Positions 27,039-35,390 of a stretch of DNA of 64,000 nt are shown here, piece after piece. The notes beneath the pieces are model-generated. The model saw only the letters and a program-made list of their open reading frames with translations, made no database searches and was not told the origin of the DNA. Source of the stretch: Micromonospora citrea. GTDB lineage: Bacteria; Actinomycetota; Actinomycetes; Mycobacteriales; Micromonosporaceae. The translations under genes and the position numbers were made by a program. The stretch is from NCBI RefSeq assembly GCF_900090315.1, contig NZ_FMHZ01000002.1, forward strand, positions 3,814,501 through 3,878,500. Direction: 5' to 3'. Position 1 is the first letter of the stretch, and every line of letters starts with the position of its first letter.

Positions 27039-27995
27039 TCAGCCGCAGCCGACGACCGCCCCTGCCTTCTTGTCCGTCGGCCGCTGGATCACCTGGATCT
27101 CGTCCACGCCCGGCAGGTGGCGGATCGGCGCCAGCCTCGTGCAGTCGAACTCCCTGCCCTCGGTCGTGAGCCGGAACGACTCGGGCATCGCGTCGGCCGA
27201 GACCTGCGCGATCATGTCCGGCCTGTCCTTGAACGTCTCCCGGAACTGTTGCCACGCCTGCTCGCGGCCCTCGAACCTGATGCCCTCCACCGGGTCCAGC
27301 CCGTGCAGGGCCGACTCGATGGCGGCCTTCTGCTCGGCGGTGGCGTCGTTGCTCAGGAAGACGTTGACGGCGTACTGGTGCTGGTCGCCCCGGACGACGA
27401 ACAGGACCACAGTGGTCGCAACGAGCGCCCCCACCAGCATGGCCACGGCGGCGACCAGCAGGAGCGGACCGCGCCGGCGGCGCGCGGGAGGCGTCGACCC
27501 GTCCGGCGAGGCAACCGGGACGACAGGCAGCTGATCGGCTCCAGCGGCAGGGCGCAGCTGGTCGACGGCACCCACGGGTGACGACCCGTCCGGCGGGGCG
27601 CCCGCGGGCGACGACTCGTCCTGGGACGGCTGAGGCTGGGGGATCGGCTCCGACACGGTGCACAGTAAAGCAGCCAGGGCGGCTGGCGGCGCCCCGGCGG
27701 TGACCGGGTGACCGGGCGACCGGAGGTCCGGGCGACTGGAGGTCCGGGCGACTGGAGGTCCGGGTGACCGGAGGTCCGAGCGCGGCCCGCGCCAGGCGTG
27801 CACCAGCATCGCCCGGACGTAGCCGTCGAGCGAGCCCGCCGCCGACGCCTTCCGCCAATGCCGGTACAGCGCGACGAGGCACTCCTGCACCAGGTCGTCA
27901 GCGGCCGATCGTTGCCCGCACAGCCCGTACGCCAGCCGTCGCAGCCACGGCAGGCGTGCCTGGACGTACTCGACGTACTCTCGTTCACTCCGCAA
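27039..27995 (-). CDS. ECF sigma region-2 fragment fused to a membrane-anchored FtsX-type extracellular domain
   Basis: A single 318-residue frame joins parts normally found in different proteins. Residues 1-68 match region 2 of SigE-type ECF sigma factors (YVQARLPWLRRLAYGLCGQR, AADDLVQECLVALYRHWRKA, DGYVRAMLVHAW). Region 4, which reads the -35 box, is absent. Residues 69-170 are low complexity and partly coded by 16-bp repeats. Residues 177-201 form one membrane helix after RRRR. Residues 208-306 match the FtsX extracellular domain (YAVNVFLSNDATAEQKAAIE, EQAWQQFRETFKDRPDMIAQ, ADAMPESFRL, LPGVDEIQVI). TTG 27995 follows GGGAGG by 5 nt. Either a deletion fused two neighbouring genes or this is a degraded pair; GTG at the VSEPIPQP segment could start the FtsX part alone. 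Confidence 0.7.
   Translation of the reverse strand: MRSEREYVEYVQARLPWLRRLAYGLCGQRSAADDLVQECLVALYRHWRKASAAGSLDGYVRAMLVHAWRGPRSDLRSPGPPVARTSSRPDLRSPGHPVTAGAPPAALAALLCTVSEPIPQPQPSQDESSPAGAPPDGSSPVGAVDQLRPAAGADQLPVVPVASPDGSTPPARRRRGPLLLVAAVAMLVGALVATTVVLFVVRGDQHQYAVNVFLSNDATAEQKAAIESALHGLDPVEGIRFEGREQAWQQFRETFKDRPDMIAQVSADAMPESFRLTTEGREFDCTRLAPIRHLPGVDEIQVIQRPTDKKAGAVVGCG
27698..27782. repeat. 8- and 16-bp tandem repeats at the fusion junction
   Basis: Units GGAGGTCCGGGCGACT begin at 27722, 27738, 27754 and 27770 (the last partial), next to an 8-bp GGTGACCG/GGCGACCG run. Sixteen and eight are not multiples of three, so a gain or loss of one copy shifts the reading frame of the fusion gene between the sigma part and the membrane part. 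Confidence 0.88.
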
Positions 27996-28142
27996 CCCGG
28001 CCTCCCGCCAACACTAGGAGTGGTCCGAGACCCGTTTCGGTTGTGGCGGTTGGTGATCGAAGCCGGGGAGGTCGCCCCACCCCCCGGACGTCGACGGGGG
28101 GGCTCTCGCTGGCTCCAGCGAGCGATAATCGGCGGAAACGAA

Positions 28143-28170
28143 TCAAGGCCCCTCCGTGGAGGGGCCTTGA
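28143..28170 (-). terminator. terminator of tRNA-Pro
   Basis: TCAAGGCCCCTCC with its perfect complement (13 bp, minimal loop), read on the minus strand just after the tRNA and followed by the T-rich TTCGTTT. It is one of few terminators here with a T-rich tail. Confidence 0.9.
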
Positions 28171-28184
28171 CCTGCTGTTACCTC

Positions 28185-28261
<77 letters not shown>

Positions 28262-28275
28262 AGGCGTGCCGACAA

Positions 28276-28304
28276 ATAGTAGCCCACCCGGTTCGGTGGT
28301 CCAA
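28276..28304 (-). promoter_or_regulatory. promoter of tRNA-Pro
   Basis: On the minus strand TTGGAC (28299-28304), a 17-nt spacer and TACTAT (28276-28281), placing the start about 8 nt before the tRNA. Confidence 0.85.
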
Positions 28305-28356
28305 CTCGGTACCCCCACCGCTCCGGTGCCCGCTGCACCGGGCACCGCAGCGGCGA

Positions 28357-28430
28357 GATCTCGACAACTTCCCGGATGTAGTTGGCTCCCGGCGAGCGGA
28401 TACCACTACATCCCGGAAGTTGCGCGGATC
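28357..28430. repeat. long palindrome, ACTACATCC type
   Basis: Arms of 26 nt (28357-28382 and 28405-28430) with an 18-bp core CAACTTCCCGGATGTAGT against ACTACATCCCGGAAGTTG (one mismatch) and a 22-nt loop. The flanks start and end in GATC. It resembles the GATCTTGCA palindromes in size but not in sequence. Confidence 0.8.
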
Positions 28431-28551
28431 TTGGGGTGCGCAGCGCGGGGTGTGCGCGGCGCGGGGTGTGCGGCGCGGGGTGTGCGGCGCGGGGTGTGCG
28501 GCGCGGAGCGCGGGGTGGGGTGCGCAGCGCGGGGTGTGCGGCGTGCGGTGG
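28431..28551. repeat. 14-bp minisatellite GCGCGGGGTGTGCG
   Basis: About three perfect and several diverged copies run to the stop codon of the metallophosphoesterase gene on the minus strand. No coding role is seen. Confidence 0.85.
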
Positions 28552-28552
28552 G

Positions 28553-29446
28553 TCAGCGGGGGATCAGGGTGAGCACGCTCGCTTCCGGCGGGCAGGCGAA
28601 CCGTACCGGCGCGGTCGGGTGGGTGCCGAGGCCGGCGGAGACGTGCAGCCAGGAGTCGGAGCCGGGCCAGCGGTGCAGGCCGCGCGCCATCGAGCGGGGC
28701 AGGCCGCAGTTGGTGACCAGCGCCCCGACGCCCGGCACGCAGACCTGGCCGCCGTGGGTGTGCCCGGCGAGCAGCAGCCCGAAGCCGTCGGCGGCCATCC
28801 GGTCGAGCACCGCCGGCTCGGGGGAGTGGGTGAGCGCGATCGACAGGTCCGCGGCGGGCGACACCGGTCCGGCGACGGAGTCGTAGTCGTCGCGTTCGAT
28901 GTGCGGGTCGTCCACGCCGAGCAGCTCGACCGCGCGACCGCCGGCCTTGACGGTGGTGCGGGCGTTGTTCAGGTCCACCCAGCCGGCGCCGGTGAGCACG
29001 TCGCGCAGCTCCTCGTGCGGCAGCTCGACGCCCTCCGTGTACTCCCGGTCGGGCAGGAAGTAGGTGAACGGGTTCTTCCAGACGGGGCCGGTGTAGTCGT
29101 TGGAGCCGAAGACGAAGCCGCCCGGGTGGTCGAGGAGCGGCTGGAGCGCGCGCAGCACGCCGGGCACGGCGTCGGGATGTGCCATGTTGTCCCCGGTGAC
29201 CACGACGAGGTCGGGGTCGAGGGCGGCCAGCGACGCCACCCAGCGCTGCTTGCGACCCTGGCCGGGCATCATGTGCAGGTCGGACAGGTGCAGGACGCGC
29301 AGCGGCTCGGCGTCGGCCGGCAGCACCGGGACGTCGTACCGCCGCAGGGTGAACATGTTGCGCTCGACGAGCGACGCGTAGGCCAGGGTCGCCGCGCCGA
29401 GGGCGGCGGTCCCGGTCGCGAGCCGGAATAGTGTGCGCTTTCGCAT
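28553..29446 (-). CDS. membrane-anchored metallophosphoesterase (Rv3683-like)
   Basis: 297 residues. An N-terminal basic stretch and hydrophobic helix (LFRLATGTAALGAATLAYAS) is followed by a calcineurin-like domain on the outer face: LHLSDLHMMPGQG, LVVVTGDNMAHPD, FVFGSNDYTGPVW (here SND replaces the usual GNH/GNHD), IALTHSPEPAV and LLLAGHTHGGQVCVP. Relatives include YkuE-type phosphoesterases of the cell envelope. The gene is divergent from the GatB/YqeY gene and lies next to the PonA2-type gene, the same setting as Rv3683 beside ponA2. Confidence 0.88.
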   Translation of the reverse strand: MRKRTLFRLATGTAALGAATLAYASLVERNMFTLRRYDVPVLPADAEPLRVLHLSDLHMMPGQGRKQRWVASLAALDPDLVVVTGDNMAHPDAVPGVLRALQPLLDHPGGFVFGSNDYTGPVWKNPFTYFLPDREYTEGVELPHEELRDVLTGAGWVDLNNARTTVKAGGRAVELLGVDDPHIERDDYDSVAGPVSPAADLSIALTHSPEPAVLDRMAADGFGLLLAGHTHGGQVCVPGVGALVTNCGLPRSMARGLHRWPGSDSWLHVSAGLGTHPTAPVRFACPPEASVLTLIPR

Positions 29447-29471
29447 GGCGTTCAGGGTAGTTTCACCGACC

Positions 29472-29927
29472 ATGAGCACGCTGAAGGACCGTCTCACCGC
29501 CGACATGCGCGCCGCCCTCAAGGCGCGCGACGAGCTGACCACCTCCACGCTGCGGATGGCGCTCGCCGCCGTCGGCACCGCCGAGGTCGCCGGCAAGGCC
29601 AAGCGCGAGCTCACCGACGACGAGGTGCTCGCGGTGCTGACCAGGGAGGCGAAGAAGCGCCGGGAGGCCGCGACCGCCTTCGCCGACGCCGGCCGCACCG
29701 AGCAGGCCGCGAAGGAGACCGCCGAGGGCGAGGTGCTGGAGCGCTACCTGCCGAGCCAGCTCTCCGACGCCGAGCTGACCGAGCTGGTCGCGGGGGCGCT
29801 CGCCTCGGGCGGCTTCACCGGCAAGGCGCAGATGGGCCCGGCCATGAAGGCGGCCCAGGCGGCGGTGGCCGGCCGGGCCGAGGGTGGTCGGGTGGCCGCC
29901 GAGGTACGCCGGCAGCTCGGTCTCTGA
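29472..29927 (+). CDS. yqeY: GatB/YqeY domain protein
   Basis: A 151-residue stand-alone version of the GatB tail domain: MSTLKDRLTADMRAALKARD, then TLRMALAAV, a charged helix (DDEVLAVLTREAKKRREA) and GKAQMGPAMKAAQAAVAGRA. It may act on tRNA or amidotransferases, but its function is unproven in bacteria. No ribosome site is present; TAGTTT (29458-29463) ends 8 nt before the ATG, indicating a leaderless mRNA. Confidence 0.92.
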   Translation: MSTLKDRLTADMRAALKARDELTTSTLRMALAAVGTAEVAGKAKRELTDDEVLAVLTREAKKRREAATAFADAGRTEQAAKETAEGEVLERYLPSQLSDAELTELVAGALASGGFTGKAQMGPAMKAAQAAVAGRAEGGRVAAEVRRQLGL

Positions 29928-29954
29928 ACGAGCCGCACCGACGCGCGTACGCGA

Positions 29955-29991
29955 AACGGGCGGGCACCCCCACGAGGGGTGCCCGCCCGTT
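29955..29991. terminator. bidirectional terminator between yqeY and ponA2-type gene
   Basis: A perfect 16-bp stem (29955-29970 with 29976-29991), core ACGGGCGGGCACCCC, and a 5-nt loop. Confidence 0.92.
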
Positions 29992-30005
29992 GTCGTCCGG
30001 CCGGC

Positions 30006-32447
30006 TCAGCCGCCGGGTCGGTTCGGCGGGCGGCCCGGGCCGGTCGGCGAACCGCCGGGGCCTTGCGGCGTGGTGCCGCCCGGGGTGGCGCCGCCGGCGC
30101 TGATCTGGATGGTCACGACGCCGCCCTTGATGGTGCGGCCGTCGGGGCTGGTGCCCGCGGCCTTGCCGGCGGGGCAGGTCGACGCGACCTTGATGTCGGA
30201 GACGACCGCGTCGAAGCCCTCCGCCTCGATCCGGGACTTCGCCTGCTCCACGTCCAGGCACTTCACGTCCGGGATCCGGCGCTGGTCGCCCTCGCGGATC
30301 TTCTGGCCCGGGGGATCGAAGTTGATCCGCTTCTTGCCCTTCATGGCGTCGCGGAGCGTCTCGTAGACCGGCGGGTTGATGCCGTCCTTCTGGTTGTGCT
30401 TCATCTTGACGTTGGTCTGCGGCCAGTCCGGGTCGGCCATGATGCCGGCCACCGCGTACTGCTTGGTCATCGCGACCAGCGAGGCGGTCTTCTCCGAGTC
30501 GGTGGTGCCGGACTTGCCGGCGACCGGGGCTTTGACGATGCCCTTGACGCTCGCGGCCGTACGGCTGCCGCCGCACCTGCTGGTGGAGGAGTTGTCGCCG
30601 ACCGGGCAACGGGCGGCGTCGACGGCGGCGCGGGCCACCTCGGTGGTGACGCGCTTCTCGCAGCGCGGGTTGGCGACGTCGAGCTTCTTGCCCTCCGGGT
30701 CCCTGATCTCCTGCACCGGGGTGGGCTCGCAGTACTTGCCGTCCGCGGCGAGGGTGGCGTACGCGTTGGCCAGCTCCAGCGGGGTGGTCTGCGAGACGCC
30801 GAGGGTGAAGGCGCCCCACTGGTGGGCGGCGTCCTTGCTGCCGGCGAACTTGGCGTCCTCGGTCTGCCGGAACTGGATGCCGAGCCGCTTGGCGACGTCC
30901 ACCACGTTCTCCGCGCCGACCTTCTGCTGCAGCGGCACGAAGTAGGTGTTGGTCGACTGGGCGAAGGCGCTCCACATGGTCTGCACGCCGCCGGGCTTCT
31001 TGTTGGAGTTGGTGGGGCAGTAGAAGTGGGTGCCGGGGCACGCCGCCGGGCTGCTGCGGTCGATGATGTATTCCGACTTGAACTGCTGCGGGGCGTTGAA
31101 CGTGTAGCTGAGCGGGATGCCCTTCTCCAGCGCCGCCACGATGGTGAAGATCTTGAAGGTCGAGCCGGCCTGGTAGCCCGTGATGCCGTCGCCGCCGGTG
31201 AGCAGCGGGTTGACGGTGTTCGGGTAGTTGCCGCGCTTGCCCTTCTTGCGCTGCTTCGGGTCGCTGTGCTGCTTGTTGGCAGGCTTGTTCGGGTCGTCCA
31301 GCTTGAAGTTGCGGTTCACCGCCAGCGCCCGGACCCGGCCGGTGCCCGGCTCGACCACCGCCACCATGGCGGCTTCCTTGCTGTTCTCCGGCTTGGCCCT
31401 GCGGACGGCCTTGTCGGCGCCCTCCTGGGCCTGCGCGTCGAGCGTGGTGGTGATGACGTAGCCGCCGCTCTTCAGCCGCCGCTCACGGTCGTACGTGGTC
31501 GAGCCGAACGTCTCCTGCTGCATCCACCAGCGGTAGAAGTAGTCGCAGAAGAATCCCCAGCCCTTCTTGTTGGTCGCGACGCAGCCGTTGGGGGCCCGCT
31601 TGCCGGTGACCACGAGCTTGGTGGCCTTCGCCGCGTCCGCCTCCTGGCGGGTGATGGCCCCGGTCTCGACCATGTTCTCGATGACGTAGTTGCGTCGGTC
31701 GAGCGCCCCCTTGTAGCCGCTCTTGGTGGTCGGGTCGTTGGTGCTGGGGGCCTTCACCATGCCGGCGAGCATGGCCGCTTCCTCGATCTTCAACTTGCTC
31801 GGCGGCTTGTTGAAGTAGACCTGGCTGGCGGCGTAGATGCCGTACGCGCCGTTGCCGAAGGCGGCGATGTTGAGGTAGCGCTCCAGGATCTCGTCCTTGG
31901 AGAGCTCCTTGTCGATCTGGAGGGCGTAGCGCATCTCGCGCAGCTTGCGGGCGCTCGTGTCCTCGGTCGCCGCGACCACGTCGGCCGGGTGGGTCGCCGA
32001 GTAGGCGATGGCCAGCCGGACGTACTGCATGGTCAGCGTCGAGGCGCCCTGCTGGCTGGCCGCGCCGGACTGGTTGTTGACGAAGGCGCGGGCGATGCCG
32101 TTGAGGTCGACGCCGTTGTGCTTGTAGAAGTCGTGGTCCTCGGCGGCGATGATCGCCTTCTGCATGATGGGCGCGACGTCCTTGAGCCGGACGTCCTTGC
32201 GGTTCTCGTCGTACATGGTCGCCAGCGTGGTCTTGCCGTCGGAGGCGAGCAGGTGGCTCATCTGCGGCGCGCGCGCCACGGTCAGCTCCTTGGGCAGTGC
32301 GCCGAAGGTTTCGGCGCCGGCCTTCGCGGCGAGGCCGGACATCGCCACCGCGGGGAAGGCCGCCGCTGCGACCACCACGCCGGCCAAGAGGCCACATATG
32401 AGCAGCGATGCGGCGTTGGTCAGCACATTGTGGTCACGTTTCCGCAT
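30006..32447 (-). CDS. class A penicillin-binding protein with PASTA domain (PonA2-like)
   Basis: Bifunctional peptidoglycan polymerase/cross-linker, 813 residues, anchored by one N-terminal helix (about 12-35). The GT51 transglycosylase starts near residue 95 with the catalytic EDHDFYKHNGVD and continues STLTMQYVRL and EILERYLNIAAFGNGAYG. The transpeptidase has S429-TFK, S498-TN and K645-SGTT (KSG instead of KTG). A PASTA domain (about 705-770, IPDVKCLDVEQAKSRIEAEG) and a Gly/Pro tail end it. ATG 32447 has AGG 8 nt upstream. It is divergent from the WhiB gene, as ponA2 and whiB4 are in mycobacteria. Confidence 0.93.
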   Translation of the reverse strand: MRKRDHNVLTNAASLLICGLLAGVVVAAAAFPAVAMSGLAAKAGAETFGALPKELTVARAPQMSHLLASDGKTTLATMYDENRKDVRLKDVAPIMQKAIIAAEDHDFYKHNGVDLNGIARAFVNNQSGAASQQGASTLTMQYVRLAIAYSATHPADVVAATEDTSARKLREMRYALQIDKELSKDEILERYLNIAAFGNGAYGIYAASQVYFNKPPSKLKIEEAAMLAGMVKAPSTNDPTTKSGYKGALDRRNYVIENMVETGAITRQEADAAKATKLVVTGKRAPNGCVATNKKGWGFFCDYFYRWWMQQETFGSTTYDRERRLKSGGYVITTTLDAQAQEGADKAVRRAKPENSKEAAMVAVVEPGTGRVRALAVNRNFKLDDPNKPANKQHSDPKQRKKGKRGNYPNTVNPLLTGGDGITGYQAGSTFKIFTIVAALEKGIPLSYTFNAPQQFKSEYIIDRSSPAACPGTHFYCPTNSNKKPGGVQTMWSAFAQSTNTYFVPLQQKVGAENVVDVAKRLGIQFRQTEDAKFAGSKDAAHQWGAFTLGVSQTTPLELANAYATLAADGKYCEPTPVQEIRDPEGKKLDVANPRCEKRVTTEVARAAVDAARCPVGDNSSTSRCGGSRTAASVKGIVKAPVAGKSGTTDSEKTASLVAMTKQYAVAGIMADPDWPQTNVKMKHNQKDGINPPVYETLRDAMKGKKRINFDPPGQKIREGDQRRIPDVKCLDVEQAKSRIEAEGFDAVVSDIKVASTCPAGKAAGTSPDGRTIKGGVVTIQISAGGATPGGTTPQGPGGSPTGPGRPPNRPGG

Positions 32448-32853
32448 CCAGGTCACCTCGACAGGGTACGCGAGTAGGGAACGAGGGGCGCTGGGGCGTT
32501 CTTTCCCCATTTCCTGCGCGCGCCGACCTCGTTGTGCTAAACGCACGACCCCCGGTGCGTGGTTGCGTGAATCCGGTGCCGAGTCTCCCTTCTTCCCGAG
32601 GGGGCCCGCAGCGTTTTCACGGACTTCGGCGGGGTAACCGGCGGTCGCGAAGCCCGGGAAGCCGGGAGTGTCCGGAATGATGGATTTAGCCGACAACGTT
32701 GCGTAATCGGGTGACTACAGAGCATGATGGGGGGCGGCGACAGAGCCACATGTCGTCCGTGCCGCCTTGGGGAAGGCGCGCCGGGCGACCGGGGGGAATT
32801 GCCGGCTGGTCCGCGACGGGGTCGGTAGGTACTGCAAGGGGGGACGTGTACAG
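32448..32853. promoter_or_regulatory. divergent promoter region, PBP and WhiB genes
   Basis: 406 bp without a gene. On the plus strand TTGCGT (32699-32704), an 18-nt spacer and CATGAT (32723-32728) is a plausible promoter for the WhiB gene, leaving a ~120-nt leader. The WhiB ribosome site AAGGGGGG precedes 32854. No strong hairpin was found. The PBP promoter could not be identified. Confidence 0.4.
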
Positions 32854-33174
32854 ATGGGCATGATCACTGACTGGCCGTCGCTGGCGGCGTGTCAGAACGG
32901 GGACCCGGACGCGTTGTTCGTACAGGGCGCCGAACAGAACGTGGCCAAGCGGATCTGCCGGAGCTGCCCAGTCCGGTACGAGTGCCTGGCCGACGCGCTG
33001 GACAACCGGATCGAGTTCGGGGTGTGGGGTGGCATGACCGAACGCGAACGCCGCGCGCTGCTGCGCCGTCACCCCCAGGTGACGAGCTGGCGCAAGATGT
33101 TCGAGGCCGCGATGAAGAAGAACGCCAAGAACAAGGCGGGCAAGGACAAGATCCTCGTCACCGCCGCCGGCTGA
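32854..33174 (+). CDS. whiB4: WhiB-family iron-sulfur transcription factor (WhiB4/WblA type)
   Basis: 106 residues. Four cysteines ligate a 4Fe-4S cluster: SLAAC, then CRSC and YEC (ICRSCPVRYECLADAL). The WhiB signature FGVWGGMTERERRALLRR follows, and a basic C-terminal tail (MKKNAKNKAGKDK) likely contacts DNA. WhiB4 in mycobacteria senses redox/NO; WblA in Streptomyces controls development and secondary metabolism. Assignment to this subgroup rests on the location beside a PonA2-type gene and ArsA-like pair. ATG 32854 is chosen; ATG 32860 is possible. Confidence 0.92.
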   Translation: MGMITDWPSLAACQNGDPDALFVQGAEQNVAKRICRSCPVRYECLADALDNRIEFGVWGGMTERERRALLRRHPQVTSWRKMFEAAMKKNAKNKAGKDKILVTAAG

Positions 33175-33180
33175 GCGCCG

Positions 33181-34329
33181 TCACGGCCGGCTGATCGCCG
33201 CGCCGATCGTCCGCAGCCCGTCGACGTCGTGCACGTCGGCGGGCTGCGCCGTCACCGACACCGCCGGCACCGCCGGGAACGCCTCCGTGAACCGGGCCGC
33301 CACCTGCCGCTCGCGTACCGCCTGCTGGACCAGGGCCGCGTGGGCCCGCAGCACGTCGACGGTGCCATCGTGCCCGCCGAGGGTGGCCAGCCGCTCCGCG
33401 GCGGCCAGGCTCTCCGCCGCGTCGAGGTCGGGCACCGCCGGGCGGTGCACCCGGTTGAGCACCAGGCCCGCCAGCGGCATCTTCTCCTCGCGCAGCCGGC
33501 CCGCGAAGTAGGCGGCCTCCCGCACCGCGTCCGACTCGGGCGCCGCGACCAGCAGGAAGGCCGTCTCCCGCGCCTGGAGGATGCGGTACGTCTGCTCGGC
33601 GCGTTGCCGGAACCCGCCGAACATCGAGTCGAGCGCCGCGACGAAGCCGGACAGGTCGGTCAGCAACTGGGCGCCGAGCACCTTCTGCACGACCTTGGAG
33701 AACATCCCGAACGAGGCAGTGACCAGGCTGAACATGCTGCGGCCGCCGGTGCGCGCCGGGGCCAGCAGCAGCCGCAGCATCCGCCCGTCGAGGAAGCGGG
33801 AGAGCCGGGCCGGCGCGTCGAGGAAGTCCAGCGCCGAGCGGGACGGCGGAGTGTCCACCACGATCAGGTCCCACTCGCCCCGGGCGTGCAACTGGCCCAG
33901 CTTCTCCATCGCCATGTATTCCTGCGTGCCGGCGAAGGTCGAGCTCATCGCCTGGTAGAAGGGGTTGGCGAAGATCTCTTCCGCCTTCGCCCGATCGGTG
34001 TGCTGGAGCACCACGTCGTCGAAGGTGCGCTTCATGTCCAGCATCATGGCGTGCAGCTCGCCGCCGCTGGCCTCGACGTCGATCCCCTTGACCTGGCGGG
34101 GGGTGTTGTCCAGCTCGGTCAGCCCGAGCGACTGGGCCAGCCGGCGGGCCGGGTCGATGGTGAGCACCACCGTGCGCCGGCCGTGCTGCTCGGCGGCCCG
34201 CAGCGCGAGCGCGGCGGCCGTCGTCGTCTTCCCCACCCCGCCAGCCCCGCAGCAGACCACGATCCGCACGCCCGGGTCGGCGAGGATCTGGTCGACGTCC
34301 AGCTGCGGCGCCGCGTCTTCGGAAGGCAC
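33181..34329 (-). CDS. ArsA-like anion-transporting ATPase (Rv3680-like)
   Basis: Deviant Walker-A P-loop ATPase of the ArsA/GET3 superfamily, 382 residues: IVVCCGAGGVGKTTTAAALA, switch LTIDPARRLAQSLG, Walker B DLIVVDTPPSRSALDFLD. There is no arsenite-binding Cys triad, so arsenic transport is unlikely. Together with the upstream paralog it forms the conserved Rv3679-Rv3680 pair, reported to assemble with each other. GTG 34329 is chosen over TTG 34332 because TACGCT (34336-34341) ends exactly 6 nt before it, suggesting a leaderless mRNA. Its stop lies only 6 bp from the convergent whiB stop. Confidence 0.9.
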   Translation of the reverse strand: MPSEDAAPQLDVDQILADPGVRIVVCCGAGGVGKTTTAAALALRAAEQHGRRTVVLTIDPARRLAQSLGLTELDNTPRQVKGIDVEASGGELHAMMLDMKRTFDDVVLQHTDRAKAEEIFANPFYQAMSSTFAGTQEYMAMEKLGQLHARGEWDLIVVDTPPSRSALDFLDAPARLSRFLDGRMLRLLLAPARTGGRSMFSLVTASFGMFSKVVQKVLGAQLLTDLSGFVAALDSMFGGFRQRAEQTYRILQARETAFLLVAAPESDAVREAAYFAGRLREEKMPLAGLVLNRVHRPAVPDLDAAESLAAAERLATLGGHDGTVDVLRAHAALVQQAVRERQVAARFTEAFPAVPAVSVTAQPADVHDVDGLRTIGAAISRP

Positions 34330-34386
34330 CAATCGAGCGTATCGGGCCGGGTCGGTCGGCGCGCCCGTGCCGGCGGCAGGTGTGAG

Positions 34387-35364
34387 TCAATCCGCCCGGA
34401 CGAGGGCCTCGGCGAGCCGGTCCAGCCCGGCGCGGTCCACCCCGTCGGGCAGCAGCGGCAGCTCGGTCAGCGGCAGCCCCAGCTCCACCAGGTCGGCGCG
34501 GAGCGAATCCTCCAGTTCGCGGCGGATCGCCTGGTCCCGCGCCTCCGCGGCCAGCCCGGCGACGGTGCCCTCGTCCGTCGGCAGCCCGGCGGCGCGCAGC
34601 CCCCGCTCCAGCTCGGCCGGGCTCACCATTCGACCCGCGGGCAGCGGCGGCCGGGTGCCGTTGACGATCACCCGGCCCACCGGGAAGCCGAACGCGGACA
34701 GTTCGGCGATGGCGTCGACCGTCTCCTGGACGGGCATCTCCTCCAGCAGGGTCACCACGTGCACGGCGGTGATGGGGGAACGCAGCAGCGCCGCGACGCC
34801 CTCGCTCTGGGTCTTGATCGGGCCCACCTTCGCCAGCCGCGCCGTCTCGGCGGTCACGTTGAGGAAGCGACCGATCCGCCCGGTCGGCGGCGCGTCCAGC
34901 ACCACCGCGTCGTACGCGCGCCGCTGGCCGACGGTGCGGGTGGTGGCCTCCTTCACCTTGCCGGTGAGCAGCACGTCCCGCAGGCCCGGGGCGATGGTCG
35001 TGGCGAAGTCGATGGCACCGAGCTTGCGCAGCGCCCGCCCGGCCGCGCCGAGCTTGTAGAACATGTCGAGGTATTCGAGCAGGGCCTCCTCGGCGTCCAC
35101 CGCCAGGGCCCGCACCTCACCGCCGCCCGGCGCGTCGGTCAGGTGCCGCTCCTCGTAGGGCAGCGGGTCGGTGCCGAAGAGTTGGGCGATGCCCTGCCGC
35201 CCCTCGACCTCGACCAGCAGCGTGCGCCGGCCCCCGGCGGCCAGCGCCAGGGCCAGGGCGGACGCGACACTGGTCTTGCCGGTGCCGCCCTTGCCGGTCA
35301 CGACGTGGAGGCGGGCCGGCCACTCCGCGCCGGCCGGGCCGGTCGCCCGCTCTGCTGCTCGCAC
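34387..35364 (-). CDS. ArsA-like anion-transporting ATPase (Rv3679-like)
   Basis: First member of the ATPase pair, 325 residues: P-loop LHVVTGKGGTGKTSVASALA (the deviant KGGTGKT type), DAVVLDAPPTGRIGRFLNV as Walker B/switch II, and TAVHVVTLLEEMPVQETVDA. The C-terminus is shorter than in arsenite pumps and lacks their Cys. GTG 35364 is preceded by TAGGCT (35371-35376) at 6 nt with no ribosome site, so this transcript is also probably leaderless. The second ATPase gene starts 57 nt after its stop but has its own -10, so the pair may be separately transcribed. Confidence 0.9.
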   Translation of the reverse strand: MRAAERATGPAGAEWPARLHVVTGKGGTGKTSVASALALALAAGGRRTLLVEVEGRQGIAQLFGTDPLPYEERHLTDAPGGGEVRALAVDAEEALLEYLDMFYKLGAAGRALRKLGAIDFATTIAPGLRDVLLTGKVKEATTRTVGQRRAYDAVVLDAPPTGRIGRFLNVTAETARLAKVGPIKTQSEGVAALLRSPITAVHVVTLLEEMPVQETVDAIAELSAFGFPVGRVIVNGTRPPLPAGRMVSPAELERGLRAAGLPTDEGTVAGLAAEARDQAIRRELEDSLRADLVELGLPLTELPLLPDGVDRAGLDRLAEALVRAD

Positions 35365-35390
35365 CCGTCGAGCCTATCCAGCGGACGGGC

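Noticed and set aside
30006..32447. PBP as a dedicated beta-lactam resistance gene
   Set aside because: Its domains and position match the house-keeping PonA2 type; nothing suggests acquired resistance.
33181..35364. Arsenite efflux system from two ArsA-like ATPases
   Set aside because: Both lack the arsenite-binding Cys residues, no ArsB/ArsR gene is present, and the pair matches the conserved Rv3679-Rv3680 setting instead.
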